From Salminus brasiliensis (lineage: Eukaryota; Chordata; Actinopteri; Characiformes; Bryconidae), in contig NC_132878.1 in NCBI RefSeq assembly GCF_030463535.1, positions 24,996,925 to 25,060,924 of the forward strand: 64,000 bases of DNA, read 5' to 3'. Under the pieces are notes generated by a model. That model had not been told where the DNA came from, searched no databases, and saw only the letters and a program-made list of their open reading frames with translations. Shown one piece after another: positions 14,693-27,198 of this stretch. Position 1 is the stretch's first letter. Each line of letters starts with the position of its first letter. The translations under genes and the position numbers were made by a program.

Positions 14693-15784
14693 TTATAACA
14701 TTTAAATGAATGCTTGAATAAATAACACTTAAAGGGAATTTGAACTGAGGAAATGAACAAACGTATTGCATAGTTTATTGGAGAAGGAGTAAACAAAGTC
14801 ATTTCAAGTGACAGACCACCGCTATCTTCATGGAAACATGGTCTTAAAAGGGACTATTTTGCTTTACAACATCCTGAATGTATGTCAAAAGCTGCTCTTC
14901 ACTCTCATAACATGCTGTCTTCAGCAGCAGGGATTTCATATAATGGGTTTCTTTTAGAGACAGTAAACTGTTCAGACATCTGATCCCATTCAGCAGCACT
15001 GTGAAGAATTCTGACTCTGTAACTTTCTCTGGAACAGAGCGTTCCTCACCAAACCACTCTCACCAAATTCATTTGCAAACATCGTAACCATTTATTTATG
15101 CAGAACTATTGTCAATTTGGTGGAATTTGCCTTCCAAACCGTAGCTCGAGCCTGTATGGATTGTAAAGTGAGCTGAGGGACTGGAGGGTAATAAATAAGT
15201 TGGGATTTGGCCGGTTGTGTTTTCTGGGCCGCATCTCGTAAGGAAAGAAGGCCACACAGTGCTGGGAGGGCTCAGCGTGGAGTGAGTGAAGTGTTTATGA
15301 GTTGGTGAAATATGGTGGGCTTTTCTCCCTCATAATGGAGAGCGGAGGAAGAAGACGGTGCGTCGGGAGATGGAGGGATGGTTAGTGTGAGAATTGAAGA
15401 GGGTTTTAGTGCTACGTACGTGCGTGTGTGTTCACAGATTCTGTCTTTCGTCTTGGCAGCGATGAGACTCTAATACAAGCAAAAGTGAGGTACAGCTGCC
15501 CACTTTCACAGCCTCATCCACACACACGCTCACATACCTCACTCCTTCTCCCCTTGCCCTCTCTGTCACACTCCACATGCAAACTCTGCTCAAAATCAAC
15601 TCAATTAACACACGCCGAGTTTCTGTTCAGTGTCAGCTTTGTGATCTGTTTGTTCCCCCAAATCTCTTTATTGGCACAGCTCGTCCTGTGTCTGTTCTCC
15701 AACACACACACACACACACATACATTGCCCCAAAGAGCTGTTTTGTTAACACCCCCAACTTTTACCATCTCTGTGTGCCACATA
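14693..15784. other. Intergenic, no gene recognised
   Basis: It holds ordinary AT-rich sequence and a CA repeat at 15702-15720. An open frame at 15428-15922 runs through the CA repeat and into a MITE, so I do not count it as a gene. Confidence 0.4.
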
Positions 15785-16187
15785 CACTATATGTCCAAAT
15801 ATTTGTGGACACCTCTTCTAATAATTGCATTCAGCTACTTCAAGTTGCGCCCATTGCTGACACAGATGTGCAAATGCACACACACAGCTTGTCTAGTCCC
15901 TGTAGATAAGAATGACCAATAGAATAGGACTCTCTGGAGCAGATAAACATGAACATATTAAGCCAGGCATGGGCTAGAGGGCTATTAAGCCCCCCAGAAT
16001 TGAGCAGTGGAGCAGTGGAACTGTGTTCTCTGGATTGATGAATAGTGCTCCATCCAATATTTCTGGGATGATTTTGGATGTTGGGGATGAGGTAGGGTGG
16101 TGGTCACCCAACATTCTGACCTTACTGATGTTCTTGTCACTTAATGCAATCAAATCATCACAGCAATGCACCAAAGTCTAGTAGAAA
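15785..16187 (+). mobile_element. TA-flanked MITE, family A (copy 2, 3' truncated)
   Basis: It begins CACTATATGTCCAAATAT after TA and follows the family body up to the ctagtagaaagcc motif. The sequence then changes without a right inverted repeat. Confidence 0.75.
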
Positions 16188-16205
16188 GCCCACTGTGGGG
16201 TTGGA

Positions 16206-16505
16206 CGGGATGATCTAGCCTTGGTTCCCCATGTGCATCAGTGAGCCTTAAGCACCCGTGACCCTGGCAACCAGAGGTACCTCACCAGACCTGCCACACT
16301 GGAAATGCTCTGACCCAGTCGTCTAGACGTTACATTTGGCTCTTGTCAAAGTGACCCAGATTTGTCAAAAGTCAAAGTGCTTACCCATTTTTTCTGCTTC
16401 CAACACATCACATTCAAGACTGTTCACTTGCTGCCTAATATATAGATCCCACCCCTTTACAGGTGCCACTGTAACCAGATAAGCAGTGTTATTCAATTCA
16501 TTTCA
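16206..16505 (+). repeat. Dispersed repeat B, 3' part
   Basis: The wording (tgctctgacccagtcgtcta, tgttcacttgctgcctaata, acaggtgcca) is a widespread fish repeat. Other parts of the same repeat appear at about 32510-32712 and 39001-39190. Confidence 0.6.
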
Positions 16506-17063
16506 TCAGTGGTAAATAAAGTTGTGGTAAGTACATTAACAAGAACTCATATTCCATTTACACTTGTATTAAATATGGACAAGATCAGTCCTCCGGATGT
16601 GGTTTAAGTGATCTTCCTTGTTCCTTGTTCACCTGCACAATGATGTTGCGTTAAAGGCAGTTTGAAAAATGCTCATGTGTGATGGGTGTGTAATGTGGTG
16701 TACTGGTCCTCACATTAAGATAAAATAAAAGATTGAGTGGCTGAGTGGGAGTTTTTACATTTGTACTTTAAGGGTTAACATGAAAATAGTAAAAGTATTA
16801 CTTTCAATAATAAAATAATAAAGAAAATATATAAATATATAATATATATAAATAATAAAACTAAATAAGAAAAGAATGCTACTAAGAAAGCTAATAAGAA
16901 CCAATGAAGGTACATTTATACTGTTTGTACTTGTAGAGCTAAAAGGTACCTGTACAGTACCTCTCCAGTGCAGTTGGTATTAGCTGTTAGTTAGTTATTA
17001 GTTAGGTATAGTTGGTATAGTTATAATATATTATTGTCACATCACATTATGCAGGTGTAAAAA

Positions 17064-17096
<33 letters not shown>

Positions 17097-18409
17097 TTAC
17101 AAAATAGAAATACTGAATATTTACACATTTACACAACTTCCACCATACATATACACATATTCTGCACACTATACACACTCTCGATTTACAATATTGCACT
17201 GGTTTAAAGCAGTTTAAATGTATAGGTTAGATATAATTTGAAAGAACACTAGATATGTGTGAATTCAGGTGCAGTACTGTGGGTGGGGAGACGTCTTTGT
17301 GGGTGCAGTGTGACTGTGCATCAGTCAGTGCAGGGTGCAGAGTGTGTTTGTATGGGAGGAGGTGTGAAGATACAGATACAGATGATACAGATCCATTTAA
17401 TGAAGGCATAAATGTCGTTGATCAGGGATCTACTTGTAGGACTACACATTTCCACTGGGGGGGTTATTAGTTGTCTAGCGGAGTTCTTCAATTCCTGCCC
17501 TAGAGGGCTGTAGACAACACATTTTGGTGATTTCTCTGCTCAATCACACCCACTACACCTTCCCATTAACAGATCAGTAAACCCATGCCTGTTTAAGCAC
17601 ATACCAAACTGGACATTAGCTCTCCAGGATCACAACTGAAAAACCCTGACGTATTTGTATTGGGGTGCACTAGAGGGCGCCAGACACTTTCTTACACTGA
17701 CTGCACAGTAGCCCACAGACATATATACCAGGGGAAGTCAAGCCCCGGCTTAGAGGACTGGAGGTCCACACGGTTTGGTGAGCACACTTCTAAAACACAC
17801 CTGTTTAATGTCATCAATTATTTAGATAGTTTGGTTGGTGCAAGAAAATGAACAAACTGTAGCTTCTGCCCACCAGGGCTGGCTTGGTCTCCTAGTTATT
17901 TAGGTATACTTACTCTACAGTTGCATACACACACTATCTAGCTATACTCTGACTGTACCCTAGATAAGGCAGTACTATGATGTTGAGCACTTTCCATCTT
18001 ATAATCTAATTGGCTAACTGAATATTCTCCCTGCAGCGTGACTGAGTAATACAATTTTCCTCCAATAAACTGACTGACTAGAGTAGAATCCTGCAATTTG
18101 ACTGCCTTGTTAAATTGGTGAACACTGTTTTCTACACTTCTATATTGTTATTTAGCTATTTATCTGGTCCTGGATTAACTACACTTTTGTGTTTTCTTGC
18201 TGTAACACACCCACCAACTCACCAAGGGCTTATTAATGAACTGATAGTAGGGAGCAGGGAGCAGGGAGGTGCTCAAATGTGCAGGGCAGGTGACACTTCA
18301 GGAGCAGGATAGGAAACAGCTTATTTAAATAATAAGCTCAGGCTAAATGACATTATTCAGACTCCTTTCACGTTTTTAATGTCTTCACATTTCCCTTAAG
18401 AATCCCAAT
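16506..18409. other. Intergenic, no gene recognised
   Basis: It includes an (AAT)n microsatellite at 17064-17096 and transposon-like wording near 17485-17650. Short open frames at 17227-17470, 17660-17851 and 18115-18312 carry no recognisable domain. Confidence 0.35.
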
Positions 18410-18512
18410 AACGGCCGCTCCCAACTCCAAGCAGCACGCCTGCCCATCTAGCGAGTATTTTCCCACCCGTACTCCGCCAAGCCCCGCCCCTCAGCGCTGA
18501 GACAGGCTAGTG
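18410..18512. promoter_or_regulatory. GC-rich patch with GC box, possible promoter
   Basis: About 100 bases stand out from AT-rich surroundings. They contain cggccgc, ccgcc and an SP1-type GC box ccccgccc near 18482-18489. It could be a promoter of the minus-strand receptor (11 kb upstream) or of an unseen transcript. This is inference only. Confidence 0.2.
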
Positions 18513-18817
18513 GCTCACAATCACAAACCGTTACTAGGACAGTCCTACACAGTCTTTGCTGCTGCCTATGCCGAAATAAGTGACATTCAAGAGGTTACAC
18601 AATATATTTTATATTACATATCATTTTATGTTGTATTATTTTTCTTTTTATTGATTGCATTATTATGCATAATAATTATAAATTATGATATTTATGAGTA
18701 CTAGTGAACGATAAGACTGCATTCATGTAATTATTTATGTATGCATTTACTGCACGTTTATGGTACTTATTCAGGTTTTGAATATTTTGGAATGTTATTG
18801 GGGGAATAAGAATTAAT

Positions 18818-18905
18818 ATATTATTAATATATTATATAATATATATATTATATATTAATATATTATATATACTAATAATATATTAATATATTATTAATAT
18901 ATACG
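18818..18905. repeat. AT-rich palindromic cluster
   Basis: Repeated attaatatattat words can fold on themselves. An almost identical sentence (gggaataagaattaatata) borders both sides, near 18801-18820 and 18908-18927, suggesting local duplication. Confidence 0.6.
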
Positions 18906-19340
18906 TTGGGAATAAGAATTAATATATTTGATCATTTATACTAGACCTTGCATGTTCAAGGACCTTAGGCTTGGACCATAGTCGAAGAAAATAAAAAGAA
19001 AGGAAAAAGCACATTGCAAAGAAACAGGAAAGCACTTAAACTTAGAAAAGTCGTCACCAGGTTGCAGCAAATAAATACATAAATAGATAAAACATACAAA
19101 ACACAAACAATGTAACAAATAAAAACACATATAAGCTCCAGATGACCCAACTATCACAGAAAATAGTGAATCAGGGAAAAAAAACTAAAGCATGATCTCA
19201 TTAAATTCAGCAAATAGAGGATGAGTAGGTTTCTTCACGCTTTGCTGCAGTAAGGCAATCCATCCCTTTCATATGAATGAAGTGTGCCCGGTCTTTACTC
19301 CTTTTTTTGTACCGCCTGAGTGTTATCTCTGTCTTATGGT

Positions 19341-20464
19341 GGAATATATATAGGCAGGCCTTAATGGAATATAGGCAGGCCTTAATGGAATATAGGCAGG
19401 TCTTAATGGAATATAGGCAGGTCTTAATAGAATATGGGCAGGTCTTAATGGAATATAGGCAGGTCTTAATGGAATATAGGCAGGCCTTAATAGAATATGG
19501 GCAGGTCTTAATGGAATATAGGCAGGTCTTAATGGAATATGGGCAGGTCTTAATGGAATATAGGCAGGCCTTAATAGAATATAGGCAGGTCTTAATGGAA
19601 TATGGGCAGGTCTTAATGGAATATAGGCAGGCCTTAATAGAATATGGGCAGGTCTTAATGGAATATGGGCAGGTCTTAATGGAATATGGGCAGGTCTTAA
19701 TGGAATATAGGCGGGTCTTAATGGAATATGGGCAGGTCTTAATGGAATATGGGCGGGTCTTAATGGAATATGGGCAGGTCTTAATAGAATATGGGCAGGT
19801 CTTAATAGAATATGGGCGGGTCTTAATAGAATATGGGCAGGTCTTAATAGAATATGGGCGGGTATTAATAGAATATGGGCGGGTCTTAATGGAATACGGG
19901 CAGGTCTTAATAGAATATGGGCAGGTCTTAATAGAATATGGGCAGGTCTTAATAGAATATGGGCGGGTCTTAATGGAATATGGGCAGGTCTTAATAGAAT
20001 ATAGGCAGGTCTTAATGGAATATAGGCGGGTCTTAATAGAATATAGGCAGGTCTTAATGGAATATAGGCAGGCCTTAATGGAATATGGGCGGGTCTTAAT
20101 TGAATATAGGCAGGTCTTAATGGAATATAGGCAGGTCTTAATGGAATATGGGCGGGTCTTAATTGAATATAGGCAGGTCTTAATGGAATATAGGCAGGTC
20201 TTAATGGAATATGGGCGGGTCTTAATAGAATATAGGCAGGTCTTAATGGAATATAGGCGGGTCTTAATGGCATATGGGCAGGTCTTAATTAAATATAGGC
20301 AGGTCTTAATGGAATATGGGCGGGTCTTAATTGAATATAGGCAGGTCTTAATGGAATATAGGCAGGTCTTAATGGAATATGGGCGGGTCTTAATAGAATA
20401 TAGGCAGGTCTTAATGGAATATAGGCAGGTCTTAATGGAATATGGGCGGGTCTTAATATAGGCG
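19341..20464. repeat. 21-bp minisatellite, about 53 copies, with 63-bp higher-order units
   Basis: The monomer is ggaatataggcaggtcttaat, with variation at a few sites (atagg/atggg, cagg/cggg, atgg/atag). Because 21 is a multiple of three and the monomer has no stop in several frames, the array makes open frames of 448, 394 and 316 codons encoding heptapeptide repeats. From about 20080 to 20450 the variants cycle gggcggg, atagg, atagg, giving a 63-bp higher-order unit. The array ends about 90 bases before the putative myosin promoter. Confidence 0.95.
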
Positions 20465-20549
20465 TAAAATAAAACACATAAATAAATAACCCTCAATAAC
20501 CCGGCAACGTTCATTTTAAATTCTCTCGCGCACAGCCTACTACTACCGA

Positions 20550-20573
20550 CCAATCATAGAGCAGGAGGCGGGG
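20550..20573 (+). promoter_or_regulatory. CCAAT box and GC box upstream of putative myosin exon 1
   Basis: CCAAT lies at 20550-20554 and GGCGGGG at 20567-20573. They sit in a locally GC-rich stretch about 185-210 bases before the splice donor at 20758. No TATA box is seen, as is usual for broadly expressed genes. Confidence 0.4.
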
Positions 20574-20599
20574 ACTGTCAGAATCCAGGTGGGGAAAAA

Positions 20600-20757
20600 A
20601 GACAGTAGTAACGCCTGTCCAGCTCGGGTAACGTGATGCTCGTGCAGGACGCCACTGAAGCGAAGCGGACCGTCAACGGGACGCACGTGGGCGAAGGTCG
20701 TGCAGGTGCTCGAGTGAAAGAGCAGGACAACACCTGAAACCGCGGCAGGACTTTCAG
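20600..20757 (+). other. Putative non-coding first exon of the myosin gene
   Basis: GC-rich sequence ends in CTTTCAG followed by GTAAGTG, a consensus splice donor at 20758. The 5' end is approximate. A small upstream reading frame (20636-20737, 33 codons) starts and stops inside the exon. In the frame that joins the first coding exon there is a TGA at 20656 and no ATG afterwards, so translation would begin at 37226. Linkage to the myosin gene is inferred from orientation and from finding no better first exon; a transcript is needed to confirm it. Confidence 0.4.
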
Positions 20758-21678
20758 GTAAGTGTGTCTCACAGCCTGAAATAGATTCGCTGTGTTTTGA
20801 ATATTAATCGGGATCTGGTTCTTTTTTTCGGACCCGGGACTCTATTCGCTGACAGAGGTGCAGTAAAGGCAGAGTAACCTAAAACCGGGCTCAATAAAAT
20901 CACCTCAGCTAAACCGTGACTGAAGTATTAGGTCTCAAAACCGAGTGAACGCACAGAGCAGTGGACCTGCTTAGTCCGTCCTGCACCTTCCAGCACTGGG
21001 GTGTGTTAGACTCCGTCCTTCTCTTTCAGGGACTTCTTTTTGCCTAAAGCTCTAAACTGAGAGGGGTGAGCAACAGCAAAGCAGTCCAGGAGCAGAGCCA
21101 GCGTGCCGTTGTCTTTATAAGGCTGGTAAAATAAAGTTGGTTTTATCAATCAGATTTTTCATTCCAACGGAAACTTGTATGAAACTTTACCTCAGAAATA
21201 AATTGAGTAGCTCAATATAAGATATTACTGGAGAAATATGTTAGCTAGCTACTTTCCTCATAAATATACACAACGCTGTTGTCATTTGTACAACATATAG
21301 TTATTATTGATCATTTATTCAACCTAACTAACCTACATGTGTCTGCTGTTGTCGTGTGTCAGCAATTTAGCTAGCTAACAGTTTGCTGATCCGTTTGGCC
21401 TCATCTCTTGGTATTAATACTAGCGGTAGTTAAGGCTGAATCCCAAATGAACAAATGCCCTTAATTAATGACTTGTGAAGTGCACTATGTAGTGAATAGT
21501 GAGCCATTTGAGAGACCGTCGCAGTGCTAAGCATTTGTTAGAGTAGCTAATTACAGCAGGTCGGGTTACAGGCTTAGAGCTAAAGAGCTAAACAGCTGGA
21601 GAAAGTGGTGGAGGCTGAAACAGTAATGCAGCTGTTATTACCTCACTAGAGGTCCTGCGCCAAAAGAAGACTGCCCAG

Positions 21679-21704
21679 GTGTGTGTGTGTGTGTGTGTGT
21701 GTGT
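21679..21704. repeat. (GT)n microsatellite
   Basis: About 13 uninterrupted GT units in putative intron 1. Confidence 0.95.
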
Positions 21705-22052
21705 CCAGCTCTTTTTGAGGACATGCAAAGTCATTGCCTCTGTTTTGACATTGTGAGGACATTTAGCGATCACATTCTGTCTGGATTGAAGTTTGTGTAG
21801 TTATATTTTGCATGAAAATGACATGTTCTCTATTTTGTTAAAAATGCAGCAGCCATATGACCGATATATGTAGACCAAAGGAAATGTAACATTTAGATGG
21901 GTTGACAAAACTGCTAAGCTGTTAAAGCTGGCCTGAGTTCCTGAGGTTAAGGCTAAGGTTGGGTTAGATGTAGCACAGCAGCAGCGATGTCATTTAGACG
22001 GACATGGAAACACCCAACAGAGACAGGAATATAAACCTGTCTGTGTTTTTAA

Positions 22053-22056
<4 letters not shown>

Positions 22057-22083
<27 letters not shown>
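22057..22083. repeat. (CT)n microsatellite
   Basis: About 13 uninterrupted CT units. Confidence 0.95.
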
Positions 22084-22820
22084 AAAAGACCCTCCATTGT
22101 GCTCCCGCTGTAATGACCCCGCTGGGAGAAAGGGTGGAGAGCAGTTACACATTCATAAACCAAAAAAGCGCTAGTGGACCAGCTGAGTTTCTCACATTCA
22201 CACATTTTGTTCAGTGGAAACTATGTGGACAGTTTTGCCGGATTACAAAAAATAGTTTAAAGGTTACAGCAATTTAAAAAATGAAGACATGGACAGAGTC
22301 CTTCAGAGTGGTTTGGTGAAGAACGCTCCGTTCTAGAGAAACATACAGAATAGTCAGAATTGATCAGAGTGCTGCTGAATGGAGCCACATGTCTGAGACG
22401 TAGAGTTTACCGTCTCTAAAATCTTTAGTTTATAAGTTATAACATGAAATGGTTATGAATATGCTGCCTGATACCAGAGACATTATATTTCTCTAGGTTT
22501 GAGATTAATTATTGAACTAGAAGAAGGTAATTTTGGATAGGAAATGAAGGTCCTGGTTCCTGTGATCACCACTGTGAAGAGATTTGATTGGCTACGTTTC
22601 TCTATAGTGAACCATTTCACTCCAAACCCTGTCAATGCCATCCATTATTCTTTACTTTGCAAAACCATTAATATAAAAACAACAGAAGACAATTGCCAAT
22701 GAAATCACTGCCGAATATTACACAGATATTGTTTTGGGCTTTGGGCTATTTTTGGATCTTTTGCTGGCTCACTGGCTGTGACATGTTTGGGCTAATGGTG
22801 TTTGTGAGCTGCTTTAGAAC

Positions 22821-22822
<2 letters not shown>

Positions 22823-22869
<47 letters not shown>
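22823..22869. repeat. (GT)n microsatellite
   Basis: About 23 uninterrupted GT units, among the longest dinucleotide runs here. Confidence 0.95.
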
Positions 22870-22872
<3 letters not shown>

Positions 22873-23867
22873 GAAGTGCTAGGAGCTCTCCGGATGTGTG
22901 TACTGGAGCTTCCTGGCTCAGGTCACAGAATGCCGGAGCCATCCGAGAGATTCTGAAAGGGAACCCCACCCTAATCTGAGTGATTAGCGTTAAAGGAGCA
23001 GCACTTCTGTTTGCATGCATATGCATAGTTTCTCAGGACCTGCCGAGGACATTCCCCCAAATAACTAGAAGTCAAGATACTTGGTAATATTTGAAATTTA
23101 AAACTGTCCAGCAGAAAATGTAAACAAATTTCTGTCCCGTACTTATACATGATCAGACTAAGAGTAAAGTCGGCTGCTTCGATTGACTGCCATCTGCTAG
23201 CTCTTCCTGTACAGAACTGGGATTTTGTTGCTCTAAATAGTGAACTAGCTCCTACAGTTAATGAGCCAAAATTAGCTACTTAATATTCATGCTAATTGCT
23301 GCTATAGGCTACAGTACATACATGAGCATTTAAAAAAACATGATGCAGAAAGTGAGCACCCTAATGCAGAAAGTGAATATTTAACATTAAGCTAACTTAA
23401 TGTTAGCACAGCTTATATATATCCCCCTTCTAAAACCAAACCTAAGCCTGTCCTTGTGAGCATCTACTTGATGTTTTGTTTTGGGCCAGCCTTTCCTGAC
23501 TTAAACAGGTCCATTAACAAATTTGTCCTGTCCTGTTTACATTTATGACCCAGTTAATTGGGTAAGTTATCTGAGTGACCATCAAAACTGTCTTTTTTTA
23601 GGACTATAAATGAATTTAGTATTTTCAGTGTCCAGCAAAGATGTCCCATGCACAACGCCTTAAGGCCTCATGACTTTTCAATGAGAATTTTGGAGTGGGT
23701 GGACACCTTACTCCACTTACCAAAGTTGGCAGTGCTGGTGTGTATGTGTCTGAGTGAATGCTGGTGCACATGGGGTGTGTGTACAGTCAAAACAGTATTA
23801 AATGCTCACACACACTCTCTCTCTCTGTATTGCCAATACAGTACTAATATAAACACAAGTAGATGTA

Positions 23868-24356
23868 CACTGTATGTCCAAATGTTTGTGGACACTCCAT
23901 CTAATGAATGCATTCAGCTCTTTTAAGCTGCACCAATTGCTGACACAGATGTGCAAATGCACACATACACACACACACACACTGTTTGTCTAGTCCCTGT
24001 AGAGAAGTACTACCAATAGAATAGGACTCTCTGGAGCAGATAAACATGAACCTATTGGCATCATGTCTAATGCCAGGTGTGGGCTAGAAGGGGTATAAAG
24101 CCCCCAGCATTGAGCAGTGGAACTGTGTTCTCTGGAATGATGGTGCTCCATGAAGTACTTTTGGGATGAGTTTGGGAGTTGTGGATTGGGTGAGGTGATG
24201 ATCAATCAAACGCTTTTGTTGCTGAATGCAATCAAATCCTCATTGCAATGCTCCAAAATCTAGCAGAAAGCCTTAAACAGTAGAGACAGTTATTCCAACA
24301 AAAGGAGGATAAAACAGTGAATGAGCAGGTGTCCCAATACTTTTGTCCATATAGTG
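23868..24356 (+). mobile_element. TA-flanked MITE, family A (copy 3, full length)
   Basis: The left end CACTGTATGTCCAAATG follows TA. The right end on the reverse strand reads CACTATATGGACAAAAG, and TA follows. The inverted repeats are about 28 bp and imperfect. At 489 bp it is the most complete copy. It carries an internal CA repeat at about 23958-23981 and no transposase frame. Confidence 0.85.
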
Positions 24357-24768
24357 TATAATTAAAGTTTAACATAATAATGAGTCAATATTGTGCCTTA
24401 CTAAATAACTTTCTCATGGACATGACAAGATGCTACAATACATCTGTCTGGATCTGTCTCTCTCTCCTAATAAAATGATGCATCTAAAGCTTCTAACTTT
24501 CGATTTCCTTTAAGCATCGCCATGGCGACGGAGATGGTTGGTAGGCATCTATGCATGCTGATATTCTCTTTGCCATTAAAGTGTTTTTTTCTGATCTATT
24601 GCTTTAAAACCCCAATCTGGAACTGCAGTGTCAGGAATCATCCACAAGGCCGTCTCAGGTGTGGTCTCGCAACATCAATTGTTGTTTTACAATCATTGAG
24701 AGACTTATTTATGTTCCTGATTGGGGCTTTAGCAATTAGTGAAGTGTGTTTGAGTGTTTTTGTCCTTT

Positions 24769-24771
<3 letters not shown>

Positions 24772-24807
<36 letters not shown>
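24772..24807. repeat. (AC)n microsatellite
   Basis: About 18 uninterrupted AC units. Confidence 0.95.
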
Positions 24808-24810
<3 letters not shown>

Positions 24811-27198
24811 GTCAAGGATGAGTACTTAAAGTACATTTCAATAGCCTGGTGAAAAAAAAAAAAAAAGATTTATCACTTGCCCCAGACTGAGTCAGCCAAG
24901 ACATGTTTGATGAGTCAAGACAAAATCCTAATTGGTAGGTGTTGTTAGGATCTTGTCATTTTTGTGCAGTTAAATGTGTAATGATTGGTTGAAATTATTG
25001 ATAATCAGATCACAGCGGCATAGGAAGGGAGGTGCCTACCTGATAGAGCTTGGATGTAGTGGGTGAGTAGAGTATAATGGAACGGAATGGGCTGGACTGT
25101 ATGTATTATTTCTGTATTATTATTGTGTAAATTGATATCTGAAATGTGTTTCATTTGTTTGCAATAAGAGGTGCTAGGCTAACATGGGTGAATCTTAAAG
25201 AATTTGACTGAAGAGGCATTCAAATTTTATTAAAAATCAGTAATAGGGAGGGGGAGACCTTATTTAAACATTTAGGCGGAAACTAGAACTGGAGTAGTTT
25301 GTTGTTGTGTTCATATCGAGGGCCAAATTTTGGTTTTCAATGAAAAGGGACACATAGGTGTTCACTGTATTTAGGCTGTTATGCCTCTATATGGCCAAAA
25401 TAGTTTAACTCTTGATTTAAACTCATATAAACTCATATATATTAAGTAAATAATTCTGACCAAAACCTTTACTTTTACCACAGTGTACAAAACATTTTTT
25501 TATTTTTAGGAAATAATGATAAAATTAAAAATATTTAATAAAATAATTTAATTAATTTAATTAAAAAATATGGTCCACTGGGTTCCACCGAGACAAGACC
25601 ACTGCATTATTTCTAGAACTACTTTGTGTTTATTTACTTTTTTATGGGAAACGGTTTCACCAGTGGTTGATTTAGATGCAGATACATATAAACCTATCAT
25701 GGTGATGACAAGAAGGTGGGACTCAAATCAGTGAGCAATCCCAAACATTTGACACCATTTAGATGACCATTTAATCCTAGCCGGACACATTTTTACTTAC
25801 CTAAAAGAGGACACGAGGTCACTCTAGTTTATAGTTAGATAAATGTATTGTGTGGTAAATTGTAATGTGCAATACTGTCCTCTAAACCACATGGATGTGT
25901 CTGACAAAACAAAAGGATATCAGAATGTGGTGACAGTCTATGTGCAGTATTTTTTGCAATGTTAGCATCTCTCGTTCCAAGCTAAAAAAGCAAAATTCAG
26001 ATACCCAAAATGGTTTGGCTTATAGACTTCACTTGAGGAAATTGTGTAAATTTGACTTTTTGCTGAAATATTTCCTGCAAGGACTGTCTGGACTCCTGAA
26101 TCTGGGCAGTGGTGAATGTCCAGGGACTGGGTCATTTCTTTCTCAAGTGGGCTTGATCAAAGTGAACTTTGCCTGTTCTTTTCCCTTAAGCACACGCTTA
26201 TTTGGGACAACTGTGTGTGTTTTTGTGTTCGTGTTTATGTGAGCAGCGGCCCTGAAGTAATTTAGCAGTGAGGAGACGAAGGCAGAGGGAAGAATGGCGT
26301 ATGTGTTGTGGGAGAGTAAGATGAAGAAAGATAGAGTTGTCCAGCTCGAGTTTATTGGCTAAAACATGGAGTAGCAGATGGGTTCTGTGCGATCAAAAAC
26401 ACAGGTGGTCGACGGAAGAACACACATCAGCGCACTAAAATGTGTGTGTGTGAGACTGACTTGGAAGAGATAAGATGTTGAAACAGAGCGTAACTGAACT
26501 TGGCGAGACTGAGCAAAGATGAAACTGTAGGGCCGAGCCAAGCCTCCAACCTGATACACACAGAGGGTGTGTGTATGCATATAACACATACATACCTAAC
26601 ACACACACACATGAACATATGTATAAGTAGACATATGTAAAAAAAATATGCCATATATGTTATTAGTACTATTGCATAGAGGATGTATTATTATTACACA
26701 TACATTATTACTCATTCAGTATGCAGTACTTGAGGATGACCTGTTGTCCTTAAAAGGCATAAAAACACAAAATCATGTGTGTGTGTAAGAAGAACAGTGC
26801 TGGGTTTGTATTTGAGGTTGTGTATTTTCCTCGTCATATGTTTATCATAAGACTGATTATGTAATAGCCATGTGTGTGAGAAAGTTTGTGGATGTGTGTG
26901 TGTGTGTGTTTGTTGCTGATCTCCATGGTTACTCTGTCAATCATCAACGTCCACCTCAGTGCATAATTTATACTGCCTTTGCGAATGTGTGTGTGTGTGT
27001 GCTTGTGTGTGTGGAACCTACTATCTGTGGAAGACGCATTGTTTTAATTAAGCAGCTGCCACAGTCTTCATACATATAACCGATGATGAATAGTGATACA
27101 GCTGTATTTACACCATATCGTGGAAGTGCTTTGGTATGCAAATACCCTGCATATCAGAGCACTGTTTCAACTAGACACATTCACCCAGACCCATTGGT

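Noticed and set aside
15428-15922. 164-codon open frame
   Set aside because: Crosses a CA microsatellite and enters a MITE; no family resemblance.
19207-20553. Open frames of 448, 394 and 316 codons with heptapeptide repeats
   Set aside because: They are by-products of a 21-bp tandem repeat whose unit is a multiple of three and lacks stops; they appear in several frames on both strands and have no gene context.
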